DNA from: VRUE01 sp963704505 | GTDB lineage: Bacteria; Actinomycetota; Thermoleophilia; Solirubrobacterales; 70-9 | Length of the DNA: 64,000 bases | Direction: 5' to 3' | Assembly (NCBI GenBank): GCA_963704505.1 | Contig: OY969912.1 | Coordinates: 186,001 to 250,000 of the forward strand | In this document: piece after piece, positions 14,863 to 25,333 of the stretch | Layout: every line of letters begins with the position of its first letter | How positions within the stretch are numbered: the first letter of the stretch is position 1 | The notes under the pieces: model-generated | Database searches by the model: none | Told to the model about the DNA's origin: nothing | What the model saw: the letters and a program-made list of their open reading frames with translations, nothing else | Made by a program: the position numbers and the translations under genes

Positions 14863-17565
14863 CTAGCGGGAGTGGCGCTTGGCCTTCTTCTTCTTGCCGC
14901 AGGCGGCCTTGATCTTGACCGTTTCGGTCAGGGTCGCGCCGCTCTGCGCGGTGTAGTCGAGCGTCGACTTCGGCGTCGTCTTGCAGATGTCGCGCGTGTT
15001 CGCCAGGTAGCCGGTCTTGCCGCCGAAAACGGTCAGGCGGAAGTGCCCGATCGGCGCGTCGGGGACGACCGGGACCGTGGTCGCCAGGCGGCCACCAACG
15101 GTGGCCGTGTCGGCTCTCGGCATCAGGTCGACCTGGCCGTCGAGGATGAAGGCGAGGCGTGGGAGTCCGCCCGAGCCCGACACCGCGTAGACCGGTCCGC
15201 TCAGCGGCTGGTCGAGAAGCGGCGTCGCGGTCGAGGCCTCCCCGATCGCGGTCCGTCCGGCGCACTGGGTCGCGGCCAGTTCTTTCTCCGAGCAGATGTT
15301 CCCGAGGTGGCGCTGGTCGATCTCGAAGGCTTTCGAGAGGGTCACGGTCAGCGCTTTGATGTTGGCGTCGCCCGGGCGCGTCGTCAGGTCGAACTGAATC
15401 GCCGGGTTCTTCGCCCGCTTCGTGTTCTTGCGACCGCCGACCTGTTTCATCGTCATCTTCGGCTTGAACGGCAGCGTCGTGCAGTTCACCGCGTTGAAGT
15501 AGGAGGAGAAGTCGGTGATCGTGCCCTGGTCGCCGATCCCCTGGCTGTCGACGCTGAAGGCCGAGCAGTTGGTCGGGTTGATCGTGAAATTCGGTCTGTC
15601 GATGTTGACCTGGATCGAGCGCATCCGGATCGGGACGCCGCCGATGATCGACGGGACGGTGTCGGAGACGGCGCTGACCTGCGCCGTCTGCGGGTCGATG
15701 TGGAGCGCCACACGGACGACGACGACGCCGTAGTCATACGGGCCGGCGAGCGCCGGGGTGATCACGGCGAGGCTGAGAGGCGCGCCCTTGAACGGGCCCG
15801 ATAGGTACATCTTCCCGACCGCGTGGAATGGATGTCCCCCCGGCCCTGCGGCGACGTTGCTGGTCCCGACCTGCGAGGTGGCGGGACAGCTCGGGCTCGC
15901 CTGCTCGGCCCTGCCGAGCTTGTCGGCGGCGGCGACGATCGCCGCTTCCGGGCAGTAGGAGATGCCGCGAAGATCGCCGGTGAAGCCGGGCGGCATCTTG
16001 AAGTTGAGGTCGCCGAGGAACTGGTCGCCGTCGTCGCGGTCGAGCTTCAGGGTGAAATCGCTGAAGTCACCGGCGCGGGGGTTCGAGGTCCCCGCCGAGA
16101 GGCGCGGATGGAAGGGGCGCACTTCGCCCGGGCAAGCCGCCCCGTGCGGGCCCTGGTTGAGGCTGAAGATCTGGACCGAGTTCTGGTCGGGGAGGGTTTC
16201 GTTCCAGGGGAAGAAGCGCCCTTCGACTTCGTAGATTCCGCAGCGGGTCGGGGTCGCCATCAACCCACGGTCGGAGGCGAAGAGGTGGATGTCGAAGTCT
16301 TCGAACGGGACCTGGGGCAGGTCTTCGAAGTGGACCTTGATCTGGCCGGTCCTCGGGTCCGGGATCGCCGAGCCGACCACCTTGGCGTGGATCGCGAAGC
16401 CGTCGAAGGCCATGATCAGCCGGTACTGATCGCCTGGCTTCGGTTCGCCGAAGTACATCGAGCCGGTCAGCCTGCCGTCGAGCGTCGGAGACCCGACGCT
16501 GAGCGTGCCGATCTTCGAGTTGTCGGGGCATTCCGCCGGTTCCTCGCTGCCGAACTTCGCCTCCGCGTCGCTGCAGGAGCGCTGGCCGTCGGCGGCGTCC
16601 GGGTTGATGGTCAGGCCCGGCGGCAGGGTGACGATCGCCGACTTGATCTGGGAGGGGGAAAACGCGAACCCCTCGAACTGCTTGGCGGCGAGGTTGACGT
16701 TCAGCCCGGAGGGGGAGTCCGTTTCTTTCGTCGTCGGGCTCGCCTGGAGCAGCGGCTTGAACGTCTCTTTCTCACAGCCGCCGATCGCCGGGTAGCTGCT
16801 CTCGGCGTGGGTGAGGGTGCCCGGGTCCTGGTAGGTCTCGACATCGAGGGTCGTCACCAGGTCCGAGTCGCTGCAATGCGTCGGATTGTCGATCAAGGGG
16901 ACGTTGGGGTTGCTCGACGTCGTCGGTTCCGGGTTGCAGCTCGCGTTAGGGAGACCGGGGCAGCCCGCGGGTTTGCCGGGGGCTCCGGTCGGGAAGCGTC
17001 CGCCCGCGTGGGCGCCGGAGGAGGGGAAGCCCCAGAAGGTCAGGTTCACTTTCGCCAGCGGCGTCAGCTGGGTGATGTCGGAGACCGTGAAGCGCAGGCC
17101 GTAGTCGGTGCCGGTGCGGACGGTGACCGGAATCGAGATCGGGATGTTCAGGGTCGGGACCGTGAACTGGAAAAGCGCGGTCTGGTCCGGTTGGGGGAGG
17201 ACGTTGAACAGCGGCGCGGTGCCGAGCAGCACCGCCGGGGAGCCTTCGTAGACCGTGACCAGCCCGACCTGCGAGTTGGGCGGGCACTGGTTGAGGGCGA
17301 AGTCGGAGGGCGCGCAGCGGGTACTGGCGTTGATGTTTCCGAACAGGCCCCGGGGAGCGTTGAAGGTGACGTTTTTCGCCGCTTCGACGACACCCGCTTC
17401 GTGCAGTTCGAAATTGGTGAAGAGGTCCGGGTGGCCTCCCGCCTGGTTGGTCGAGCTCGTCGTCGAAAAGGAGTCGATGCCGATCGAAGCCGATGCCGAA
17501 GAGGCCACGCCGACGGCAAGGACGATCGCGGCAAGAAACGCCATGGACAGTTTCCTGGTCTTCAT
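14863..17565 (-). CDS. Giant secreted 'AGGHPDL' protein b (island 1)
   Basis: 900 residues with a signal peptide (MKTRKLSMAFLAAIVLAVGV) and a mature N-terminus containing NQAGGHPDL. Repeated beta-rich modules follow, with Cys pairs and motifs such as TLPPGLTINPDAADGQRSCS, PTRCGIYEVEGRFFPWN, LDRDDGDQFLGDLNFKMPPG and NIDRPNFTINPTNC. The C-terminus is a short basic tail after a Cys (ACGKKKKAKRHSR). No transmembrane anchor or LPXTG is seen. The protein is strikingly similar to the one at 36012-38738, e.g. both have FEIDQRHLGNICSEKELAAT and SGSGGLPRLAFIL. It starts by ATGA overlap with the NHL gene before it. Surface or secreted; no biochemical function known. Confidence 0.85.
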   Translation of the reverse strand: MKTRKLSMAFLAAIVLAVGVASSASASIGIDSFSTTSSTNQAGGHPDLFTNFELHEAGVVEAAKNVTFNAPRGLFGNINASTRCAPSDFALNQCPPNSQVGLVTVYEGSPAVLLGTAPLFNVLPQPDQTALFQFTVPTLNIPISIPVTVRTGTDYGLRFTVSDITQLTPLAKVNLTFWGFPSSGAHAGGRFPTGAPGKPAGCPGLPNASCNPEPTTSSNPNVPLIDNPTHCSDSDLVTTLDVETYQDPGTLTHAESSYPAIGGCEKETFKPLLQASPTTKETDSPSGLNVNLAAKQFEGFAFSPSQIKSAIVTLPPGLTINPDAADGQRSCSDAEAKFGSEEPAECPDNSKIGTLSVGSPTLDGRLTGSMYFGEPKPGDQYRLIMAFDGFAIHAKVVGSAIPDPRTGQIKVHFEDLPQVPFEDFDIHLFASDRGLMATPTRCGIYEVEGRFFPWNETLPDQNSVQIFSLNQGPHGAACPGEVRPFHPRLSAGTSNPRAGDFSDFTLKLDRDDGDQFLGDLNFKMPPGFTGDLRGISYCPEAAIVAAADKLGRAEQASPSCPATSQVGTSNVAAGPGGHPFHAVGKMYLSGPFKGAPLSLAVITPALAGPYDYGVVVVRVALHIDPQTAQVSAVSDTVPSIIGGVPIRMRSIQVNIDRPNFTINPTNCSAFSVDSQGIGDQGTITDFSSYFNAVNCTTLPFKPKMTMKQVGGRKNTKRAKNPAIQFDLTTRPGDANIKALTVTLSKAFEIDQRHLGNICSEKELAATQCAGRTAIGEASTATPLLDQPLSGPVYAVSGSGGLPRLAFILDGQVDLMPRADTATVGGRLATTVPVVPDAPIGHFRLTVFGGKTGYLANTRDICKTTPKSTLDYTAQSGATLTETVKIKAACGKKKKAKRHSR

Positions 17566-20500
17566 CGGTGACTCCCGCTCTTGCGATGGTGCTTACGCTT
17601 CGTCTTTTTCTTCTTCGTCTTCTTCACGCACTTGCCGTGCTTCTTGACGGTGCCCTTCTTGCACTTGACCGCGTTCTTGGTGTTCCCTGGCGTTCCCGCT
17701 TTGGTGCGGATGCTCGGTACCGGGGGCGCTTCCGTCCCCGGCCCATGGCACTCGTCCGAGGCTGCGCACAGCGCCGGCGGCGGGACGTGGAAGACGCCGC
17801 CGTTGACCCGGGCGTCATAAATCTTCGTCACCGGGCCGTTCTCGTCTTCCTTGGTCAGCGTGTCGTGGGTGAAGAAGTACGCGTCGACGCCGTCGGCGCT
17901 GGCGGTCAGGAGGCTCGAGTCGAACGGGCTGGTGCCGCTCGAGATCAGGCTGAGGCAGAAGCCGCCGTTGAAGTGGGTCGGGTTCGAGGCGGTGCAGAAG
18001 GTCGGGTCCGCGGGCTCCCACTCGTAGACGTCCTGGCGGCCGTCGCCGTCACGCAGCGCGAGGACATCATTCGAGTCGAAGAAGACTTTGCCGTCCTCGG
18101 TGACGCTCAGCCCGTCGCTGGCGAGGCGCGAGTCGCCGACCGGCTCGGTGTTCGTCGGCGGGCACGAGACGCAGTTGAGATCTTCGTCGCTCGCCGCGTA
18201 GCGGAACACCTCGTTGAAGCCGGCGTTGTCGAAGGACGGCAGGAGCCTGTTGTTCGATGCGAAGGCTGCGTATTCCCCGCTCGGGGTGGTCTGGAAGTCG
18301 CCGTAGCGGTGCGTTTCGGGATCGTGGACCCCGTTGACTATCGCCGGGTTGTCGATCGGTTCGTAGGGCTGCTGTTTGAACCCGAACTCGATCACCTGGG
18401 ATTCGCTCGAGACGTACACATGCCCGGTGGCCGCATTGACGGCAACGCCCTGCGAGAAGGCCATTTCGCCGCTGCCGAACTTGCCCAGTGTTTCGCCGGC
18501 GGCATTGGTCCAGACGATTTCTTCGCCGGTGTCGATGTAGCGGTCGTCGTTGCTCGGGTCGGTGTAGATCTTGTTGTTCGGGCTCTGGCGCGAGAGGACG
18601 CCGGGAACCGTCGGCACCGACGCCTTGAAGGCGGAGTCCTTGTATTCGCGGATCGGGCCGCCGGCGTAGCCGACCCCGAAGACGTGACCGGAGCTGTCGG
18701 TCCCGACCGGGCAGATGGCGATCGTGTTTTCCTTCAGGGTGATGCCGGTTTTGACGTAGTCGGCGTCGCTGATCGTCGCCCCGCTGGAGACCGGCAGGTA
18801 GCGCCAGATGTGATTGGCGAAGTCGCCGACGTAGACGGCCCCGTTGGACTGGTCGATCGCGATCCCGCAGGCCTCGCCGAAGCCGGTCAGCTGGCCGAGC
18901 GGTTTGCCGGTGTTGGCGAAGACGTTGACGTGATCGCCGTTCGTGGTCACGTAGACGTCGCCACTCACCGGGCTGCCCGGCGCGTTGTCGACCGCGATGT
19001 CGCCTTCGCCGCCGCCGCCGAAGGTCTGTTCGGCAATCCGATTGGTGCCGGCGTCGGGGCCTTCGGTGAATTTGTGCGGCTGGCCGGTGGAGGTGAAGCG
19101 GGCGACTGCAAGGCCTTCTTTTTCGCCGACATAGACATCGCCGTTGGACTGGTCGACGGCGATCGAGTCGGCGCCTTCGAGGCCCGAGGCGAAGCTCCCG
19201 GGGACGCGGACGTGGTCGCCGCGCGGTGGTTCGGGCTTGCCTTTGCTGCTGTCCATCGTCGCCACGAAACTCGGCTCGGCGCCCGGCGTGACCACATACA
19301 GGTTGGCCTGGTTCGCTTCGCCCTGAGCTCCGTCGAGCAACTCGGGGCTGAGGAAGTAGAAGGTGCCGTTGCCTGCAACGCCGGCCGAGCCGGCGAAGGC
19401 GACCGCGTTGCAGTGGCCGTCCCCGGTGATCGAATTCCAGCTGTTCGGCGTGTTCGGCGGGGCGCAGCCGTCGTCGTTGCTAGGCGCGCCATCCTTGACG
19501 CTGAGCAACCTCACCGTCGCCGCGCCGCCCCCGTCGACCGCCGCTTCGTAGACGTCGGCGCTGGCGTCCGTGTCGGTGCCGAGCAGGTGGTCGGTGGTCG
19601 TGAAGAAGACCCGCGATCCGTCGTCGGACATGCCGTCGTAGTAGGCGCCGGAGGTCGCGCCGGGCGTCAGGTCAACTGAGCCGGCCGCCGTCCCGACGTG
19701 CATGAAGAGGTGGTATCGGCCGTTGCCGGCGGCGTCGGTGCTCAGCTTCTGGCCGACGACGACGCGGCTACCGTCGTGGGAGATATCGAGCTCGGCAATG
19801 CCGTTCCCGTTCCCCGGCAGGTGACAGCTTCCCGCGCCCTGGGCGCAGGTGAGGTTGGCGTCGCCCGCGTCCTTGGAGACGACCTGCGTGGTCCCGGTCT
19901 GGAGGTTGCGGTCGTAGATCGAGACGTCGCCGGTGTCGGCGTTGCCGCCCGGCTCGAACGGGGAGGTCGAGCTGAAGACGAAATGTGTGCCGTCGTCGGA
20001 GAAGTGCCTCTTCACCAGCCCGTCCTGTGTCGCGCCGGGCTGCGGCTGCGAGCCGGCCATTCCCTGCACGAGGCTGCCATCGGACTCGCGCACCGGGATG
20101 CCGGTTGAGCCGTCCGCGAAGCAGGGGGAGCAGAGCCCGCCGCCGCCGAAGGCGAAGGTGTTCAGCACCGAGTTCGCTTCCGCCAGCGTCGAGGAGAAGG
20201 GTTCGGTCGCATAGGGATTGTCGGCCGCCAGGCCGACGTAGGAGGTCGTCCACCCAGCCTCGGTGCGGGTCGCGACGTAGGGATCGATGCCGCGGTTGGT
20301 GGGATTGCCGGAGACTCCGGGAATCGCGCCGTTGTGGACTCCGTAGAGGACCCGGGGTGTGGCCCCGTCGGCTTCCGGATAGCCGTCGAACGGTTTCTGG
20401 CCCGGGACCAGGTTCGACTCGACGTCATAGCCGCCGGCGTGCGGCGAGGAGACGAGCTCGTAGCCGCGGCAGTCGCTGAGCAGCGCCGCGCCGCTCTGCT

Positions 20501-22604
20501 GGCGTGCCAGCGTGTTTTCGCAGGTGTCTTTGATCGATTCCGAGAAGGGGAAGGTTTCGAAGGTGCCGACGTCCCCGGTGACGGTTCCCGCGGAGTTGGT
20601 CGCGACGACCCGGTAGTAGTAGGTCGTCGAGGGGGCCAGGCCTTCGATCGTGAAGGGGGACTGGTCGAAGCTCAGGTTCGAGCCGACGTGGCGGCCGTTC
20701 GCCGAGGCGGGCGTGCAGTTGCCCGGCGCCAGGGAGCAATCCTGGGTTCCGTATTCGACGTTGAAGACCGTATCGGCGCCGCCGGGGTTGATCGAGACCT
20801 TGATTTCGGCGGAGTCCGAGTGGATCGAGCCCGCCGACTGGCGGACCTGCGGGAGCAGGGGCGCGGTCCGGAAGGACTGGTCGTCGCTCTTCGAGACCGT
20901 GCCGTTGTCGGCGACCACCCGGAAGTGGTAGCGGGTGGCCGGTACCAGACCGGCGAGGTCGACGTGGACGCTGGTCCGCCCCGGGCCCGTCGGCGAACCG
21001 GCGTCGAGGCCGGGGGGCGCCGGCGTCGTGTTGCCGTATTCGGCGTCCGCACCCCATTCGAAGTAGTAGTGCGTGTCGACCCCGTTGCCGACGAAGGAGC
21101 CGTTGAGAGTCGCCGTGCCCGCCGTGACCGCGGTTGCCGCGTCGGCACTGAGCCCGATCACATCGTGAGGGGTGAAGGTGCGGTCGGGGCTGTGGCGGGT
21201 GCCGTTGGCGTCGGTGACCGCGAACCGGTAGTGGTAGGCGCTCTCGGTCGTCAGCCCGGCGAGGTCGACGTGCACGGCAGTCGGCGCGCCGAGGGGAGTG
21301 ACGCTCGGGTCCGGGCTGCACGGCACCGCCGTCTGCGAATAGCTGGTGTCGAGGCCGTATTCGACTTTGCAGCCGGTTATGTCACCGCCGCCGTTCGGGT
21401 CGACGGTCGCATTGAGCGTGCCTGAGGTCTGGGTCGCGTTGCTCGGTTCCTTCACTTCGATCGCGGCGAACGGCTTCGGTTTGAAGATGTTGACGGCGCC
21501 GGCGAAGCCGTCGGCGACGTAGACGTAGCCCTGTGAGTTGACGGCGATGCCGATCACGTCGTCGGTGCAGAATTCGAAGCCACCGGGGCCGGCCGGGCGG
21601 AAGCAGCGGATAGCGAATTCGCCGGCAGGCGTGTCGGCGCCGGTGAGGTGGCCGAGGAATTTGCCGTCGTCGGAGAATTCGTCGACGATCCCGTTGAGCT
21701 TGTCGGAGACGAAGACGGTGCCGTTGGTGGGGTCGACAGCGACGCTGGCGAGCCCGGGATAGCTCCCGTATTTGGTTTCCTCGGGAACACCCGACGAGAG
21801 GGCCGTGATCGAGCGGATGAAGAGCCCCGAAGGCGCGAACTCGTCGATCTCGCGTTTGCCCGAGTCGAGGACCCAGATGTTCCCTTCCGCGTCGACGGTG
21901 ATCCCGCTGTCGTTCGGGTGGTTGCCACCGGAGGCTTCGCCGGAGAAGTTGCCTTCCGGTGTCCCGGTCAGCCGCGGGCCTTCGATGTAGGAGGCGGCGG
22001 CGGTGAAGTCGACCGCGTTGCCGTAGCCGTCCAGGTTTTCGACCGCGTTGCCGTTCTGGCCCGTGTAGAGGTAGAAGTGGCCGTAGGAGTCGCTGCTCGG
22101 CGCGTTATCGGCGGCGAACCACTTCGCGCAAGGGAAGCCTTCGAGTTCTTTTTTCCGGTAGATGTCGCCGAAGTCGTCGAACAGATAGCTGAAGCTTCTC
22201 GAGCAGCCGGAGAAGCCGCCGGGCGACGCGTAGAGGAAGCCGTTCGCCTGGCTGACCGCCGGGCCGCGGATCGCCTGCAGGCCTCCCCAGCGACCGCCGC
22301 CGGTCTGGACGCCGAGTTTCGTCTGCGACGGATATGCGTCGTAGTGGGAGATCGTGCTGCCCTGGCCGATGTCGGAGACCCAGACCTCGTCATTGGCCCC
22401 GATCGTCACCGCCTCCGGCTTGGAGAAGCCGGTGATCTGCGAGTCGTATTCCCGGCTCTCCGATGCGGAGGCGAACCCGGGGGCCAGCAGGGCGAGCGCG
22501 AGCGCGCAGAGGACGACCGGCCCGAGCAGGCGGCTCGGTTTGCGAGCAGGCTCTCTGTTCTGACGTTGCATGGTCCCTGCGTCCCTTTCGCTGGCGTTCG
22601 TCAT
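17562..22604 (-). CDS. Giant secreted NHL/FN3-like protein 3 with two NHL regions (island 1)
   Basis: 1680 residues. A signal peptide ends near ALALLAPGFASA. An NHL beta-propeller region follows, with blades such as GITVDAEGNIWVLDSGKREI and FVSDKLNGIVDEF, then about three fibronectin-III-like modules of the form Y-H-Y-R-x-x-x-x-x-x-x-G. Next comes the conserved module ARQQSGAALLSDCRGYELVS, then a TolB/PD40-like propeller. A second NHL region (about residues 1130-1420) interrupts this propeller before the motif NCVSCPPTNTEPVGD and the Cys-containing basic tail (CKKGTVKKHGKCVKK). The start overlaps the previous stop (ATGA); an alternative ATG lies 11 codons in. It probably binds surface glycans or proteins. 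Confidence 0.85.
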   Translation of the reverse strand: MTNASERDAGTMQRQNREPARKPSRLLGPVVLCALALALLAPGFASASESREYDSQITGFSKPEAVTIGANDEVWVSDIGQGSTISHYDAYPSQTKLGVQTGGGRWGGLQAIRGPAVSQANGFLYASPGGFSGCSRSFSYLFDDFGDIYRKKELEGFPCAKWFAADNAPSSDSYGHFYLYTGQNGNAVENLDGYGNAVDFTAAASYIEGPRLTGTPEGNFSGEASGGNHPNDSGITVDAEGNIWVLDSGKREIDEFAPSGLFIRSITALSSGVPEETKYGSYPGLASVAVDPTNGTVFVSDKLNGIVDEFSDDGKFLGHLTGADTPAGEFAIRCFRPAGPGGFEFCTDDVIGIAVNSQGYVYVADGFAGAVNIFKPKPFAAIEVKEPSNATQTSGTLNATVDPNGGGDITGCKVEYGLDTSYSQTAVPCSPDPSVTPLGAPTAVHVDLAGLTTESAYHYRFAVTDANGTRHSPDRTFTPHDVIGLSADAATAVTAGTATLNGSFVGNGVDTHYYFEWGADAEYGNTTPAPPGLDAGSPTGPGRTSVHVDLAGLVPATRYHFRVVADNGTVSKSDDQSFRTAPLLPQVRQSAGSIHSDSAEIKVSINPGGADTVFNVEYGTQDCSLAPGNCTPASANGRHVGSNLSFDQSPFTIEGLAPSTTYYYRVVATNSAGTVTGDVGTFETFPFSESIKDTCENTLARQQSGAALLSDCRGYELVSSPHAGGYDVESNLVPGQKPFDGYPEADGATPRVLYGVHNGAIPGVSGNPTNRGIDPYVATRTEAGWTTSYVGLAADNPYATEPFSSTLAEANSVLNTFAFGGGGLCSPCFADGSTGIPVRESDGSLVQGMAGSQPQPGATQDGLVKRHFSDDGTHFVFSSTSPFEPGGNADTGDVSIYDRNLQTGTTQVVSKDAGDANLTCAQGAGSCHLPGNGNGIAELDISHDGSRVVVGQKLSTDAAGNGRYHLFMHVGTAAGSVDLTPGATSGAYYDGMSDDGSRVFFTTTDHLLGTDTDASADVYEAAVDGGGAATVRLLSVKDGAPSNDDGCAPPNTPNSWNSITGDGHCNAVAFAGSAGVAGNGTFYFLSPELLDGAQGEANQANLYVVTPGAEPSFVATMDSSKGKPEPPRGDHVRVPGSFASGLEGADSIAVDQSNGDVYVGEKEGLAVARFTSTGQPHKFTEGPDAGTNRIAEQTFGGGGEGDIAVDNAPGSPVSGDVYVTTNGDHVNVFANTGKPLGQLTGFGEACGIAIDQSNGAVYVGDFANHIWRYLPVSSGATISDADYVKTGITLKENTIAICPVGTDSSGHVFGVGYAGGPIREYKDSAFKASVPTVPGVLSRQSPNNKIYTDPSNDDRYIDTGEEIVWTNAAGETLGKFGSGEMAFSQGVAVNAATGHVYVSSESQVIEFGFKQQPYEPIDNPAIVNGVHDPETHRYGDFQTTPSGEYAAFASNNRLLPSFDNAGFNEVFRYAASDEDLNCVSCPPTNTEPVGDSRLASDGLSVTEDGKVFFDSNDVLALRDGDGRQDVYEWEPADPTFCTASNPTHFNGGFCLSLISSGTSPFDSSLLTASADGVDAYFFTHDTLTKEDENGPVTKIYDARVNGGVFHVPPPALCAASDECHGPGTEAPPVPSIRTKAGTPGNTKNAVKCKKGTVKKHGKCVKKTKKKKTKRKHHRKSGSHR

Positions 22605-25333
22605 CGCTGGTGCCGCTTGGCGCGTTTCTTGGAGCCGCAGGAGACCTGCAGCTTGGTGCTGGCGTTGAAGGACTTGCCGTTCTGGCCGACCATCCGGGTC
22701 TTCGCGCTTTTGCTGGTCCCGCAGAGCGATTCGCTGTTCTGCAGAAGGCCCTTGGAGCCGCCGACCAGATCGACCTTGATTGCGGAGACGGGGACGTCGG
22801 GCACCGTTTCGAAGGTCGCCCGCAGCCCACCGCCGACGCTGTCGATCCGCGCCGCCGTTTCGAAGTCGATCTGGCCTTCGAGATCGACGGCGAGGTCGGG
22901 CAGCTGATGCACCTTGGATGCCCTCAGGTAGATCGATCCGCTGAGCGGATTGCTCAGCAGGGGCGTGGTGACGGTCGCCGAGCCCAATTTCGAGGCGGGC
23001 GGGCAGCTGTTGGTGTCGAACTGGGGTTTCGTGCAGGCGGTACCGATGTGGGCGTTGTCGAGCAGCTCGCCTTTCGGCAATTTCACCTGGACGCGTTTGA
23101 TGTTCGCTTCACCGGGGGCGGCGGTCAGGACGGCATGGATCGCCGGGTGGCCGCGGCGTTGCAGGCCGCCCGTCAGCTTCATGCTCAGCTGCGGGGCGAA
23201 GTCGAGCGTCGCGCAGTTCGCCACCTGGTAGTGGGCGCTGCGGTCGGCAAGGGTTCCCTGGTCGCCGGTCAGGACGGCTTCGACGTTGAAGGGGTCGCAG
23301 TTGGTCGGGTTGATGGCGAAGTTTTCGCGGTCGAGGCTGACCATGACCGAGCGCAGTCGCAACGGGATCCCTTCGAAGATCTGCGGCAGCGGATCGGAGA
23401 TCGCGGTGACGTGAGCGTCGGTCGGGTCGACGGCGACGCCGACCCTGACCACGACATTGCCGAGGTCGTAAGGACCGGTCACCGACGGGGTGACGACCAC
23501 CAGGCTCAGCGGCAGGCCCTTATATGGACCGGCCAGGTAGACCTTGCCCGGCAGATAGACCGGTCGGGTCCCGGCGCCGGCTCCGGCCACCGACGTGCCC
23601 ACCTGGGAAGCGGCGGGGCAACTCGGCTCGGCGAGCTCGGCCACTCCGGAGTACCCCCCGGCCCCGGCCTTGGCGATCGCCGCCTCCGGGCAGTAGGGAA
23701 TGCCCGCCAGGGTCGCCGAGAAGCCGGGCGGCGTCGCGATCTGGACCCCACTCAGGGTCTGATCGCCATCGTTGCGGCTGATCTGAATCGTGAAGGGGCT
23801 GTGGGCGCCGGCGGTGTTGCCGCTCGAAGAAGCCGTGAACCCGGGCTGGAAGCCGCGCACGGGCTGGGGACAGGGCGAACCGCTCGGGCCGGAGTCGATG
23901 TCGAAGAACTGGACCGCGCTCTGGCTCGGAAGTTCGTTGTCCCACGGTTCGAATTCGGACTTGACTTCGTAGCGTCCGCACTGGGTCGGTGTCGCGAGCA
24001 AACCGCGCTCGGCGCCGAACAGGTGCATGTTGAACTCGGTCAGGGGCGACTGCGGCAGGTCGTGGAAGGAGGTGATGAGCTGGCCGGTCTGCGGGTCCGC
24101 CTGGACCGTGCCTGCGAGCTTGATGTGGGTCGCGTAGCCGTCGGCAGTGAGGAAGAGCCTGTAGCGGTTGCCGGGCAGCGGGTCTCCGAGATAGATCCCG
24201 CCGGGGATCGGTTCCGGCAGCGCCGAGCTGTCGATGGTGTCGGTGCCGATCTTCGCGTACTCGGGACAGGTGGCGGCCTCCTCGGTCCCGAACGAGGCTT
24301 CCTGGTCTGAGCAGGAGAGCTTGCCGTCGGCGGCGTTGGGGTTGATCGAGAACCCGGGCGGCAACGTCACCACGGCACCTCGGATCTCCGACGGGGATGG
24401 GAAGACGGGGCTGACCAGCTGCGGGACCGTGAGGTCGATGTCGACCCCGGAGGCGGAGTCCGCCTCGGTCGTCGTCGGGCGGCCGCTGAGGCTCGGGTTG
24501 AAGCTGAGCAGGTCGCAGCCGGTGCTTTCCGGCCACGGCCAGCTCGCCGTGTCCGTGGTGTTGTCGTAGGCCACGGCGGCGGCGGTCGAGGTCAGCCCTG
24601 GTTCGCAGACCCCGGGGTTCTGAAGGAACGGGATTTCCGGGCTGCTCGAGGGGGCTCCCCGTTTTTCGGCGGCGATGGAGTAATAGCGTTCGGGCCTGTG
24701 GACTTCGTCCGCGGGCACTCCCCAGAGGCGGAAGCTGAACTGCTGGAGCGGGAACTCGCGCTGGATTCCGTGGGTTTCGGCGTTGAGGCCGTAGTCGCCC
24801 CCGGTCCGCGCGCTGAGCACGTTGTATAGCGGCAGCCCGAGGAGCCCGCCGACGAGCTTCACCGAGAGCAGGCCGGCCTGGTTCGGCCGCGGCAGCGAGT
24901 TGTAGACCGGTTCGCCTTCGAAGGTCAGCGGCGACTGGCCGCCCAATTCGATCGAGAAGCCGATCGTCCCGACCTGGGAGTCGGCCGGGCAGACGTCGCG
25001 GGAGAAGTCCGCGGCGAGACAGCGCGGCGCGGCATGGGGATTTCCGATGAAGCCGGCGGGCAGGCTGATGTCGAGGTCGCGCAGCTCGTTGCACTGGCAA
25101 TTGTCGGGGATGTACGGGTCACCGCGCGATTCCCCCGCGTAGGAGATCGTCAGGTCGGGATGTCCCCCCGCCTGGGTGAAGCTCGGTTCGACCTGGAAGG
25201 AGCGGATGTCGAACGCCCCCGCCGCCTGCGCCCCGAACGCGCCGGCTCCGAGAGCCATGAGCAGCATCCCGGCTAGCAACAGCATCCGCAGCCTCATCGT
25301 CGTCATCCCCTCACGGGACCGTCGCTTATCCAT
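22601..25333 (-). CDS. Giant secreted 'AGGHPDL' protein a (island 1)
   Basis: About 910 residues from the ATG at 25333, which has AGGGGGG eight bases upstream and overlaps the preceding NHL gene by 8 bases; later ATGs at 25306 and 25297 are possible. A signal peptide (MLLLAGMLLMALGAGAFGAQ) precedes FTQAGGHPDLTISYAG. The body has the Cys-containing beta modules of the family (TLPPGFSINPNAADGKLSCS, PTQCGRYEVKSEFEPWD, TPPGFSATLAGIPYCPEA) and the family C-terminal part ELLDNAHIGTACTKPQF. It ends CGSKKRAKRHQR. Its closest relative here is the gene at 43252-45966. Confidence 0.84.
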   Translation of the reverse strand: MDKRRSREGMTTMRLRMLLLAGMLLMALGAGAFGAQAAGAFDIRSFQVEPSFTQAGGHPDLTISYAGESRGDPYIPDNCQCNELRDLDISLPAGFIGNPHAAPRCLAADFSRDVCPADSQVGTIGFSIELGGQSPLTFEGEPVYNSLPRPNQAGLLSVKLVGGLLGLPLYNVLSARTGGDYGLNAETHGIQREFPLQQFSFRLWGVPADEVHRPERYYSIAAEKRGAPSSSPEIPFLQNPGVCEPGLTSTAAAVAYDNTTDTASWPWPESTGCDLLSFNPSLSGRPTTTEADSASGVDIDLTVPQLVSPVFPSPSEIRGAVVTLPPGFSINPNAADGKLSCSDQEASFGTEEAATCPEYAKIGTDTIDSSALPEPIPGGIYLGDPLPGNRYRLFLTADGYATHIKLAGTVQADPQTGQLITSFHDLPQSPLTEFNMHLFGAERGLLATPTQCGRYEVKSEFEPWDNELPSQSAVQFFDIDSGPSGSPCPQPVRGFQPGFTASSSGNTAGAHSPFTIQISRNDGDQTLSGVQIATPPGFSATLAGIPYCPEAAIAKAGAGGYSGVAELAEPSCPAASQVGTSVAGAGAGTRPVYLPGKVYLAGPYKGLPLSLVVVTPSVTGPYDLGNVVVRVGVAVDPTDAHVTAISDPLPQIFEGIPLRLRSVMVSLDRENFAINPTNCDPFNVEAVLTGDQGTLADRSAHYQVANCATLDFAPQLSMKLTGGLQRRGHPAIHAVLTAAPGEANIKRVQVKLPKGELLDNAHIGTACTKPQFDTNSCPPASKLGSATVTTPLLSNPLSGSIYLRASKVHQLPDLAVDLEGQIDFETAARIDSVGGGLRATFETVPDVPVSAIKVDLVGGSKGLLQNSESLCGTSKSAKTRMVGQNGKSFNASTKLQVSCGSKKRAKRHQR

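Noticed and set aside
21000..21500. Repeated sequence that could suggest a CRISPR array or tandem DNA repeat
   Set aside because: The repetition is at protein level (FN3-like modules of varied sequence); there are no identical DNA repeats with regular spacers.
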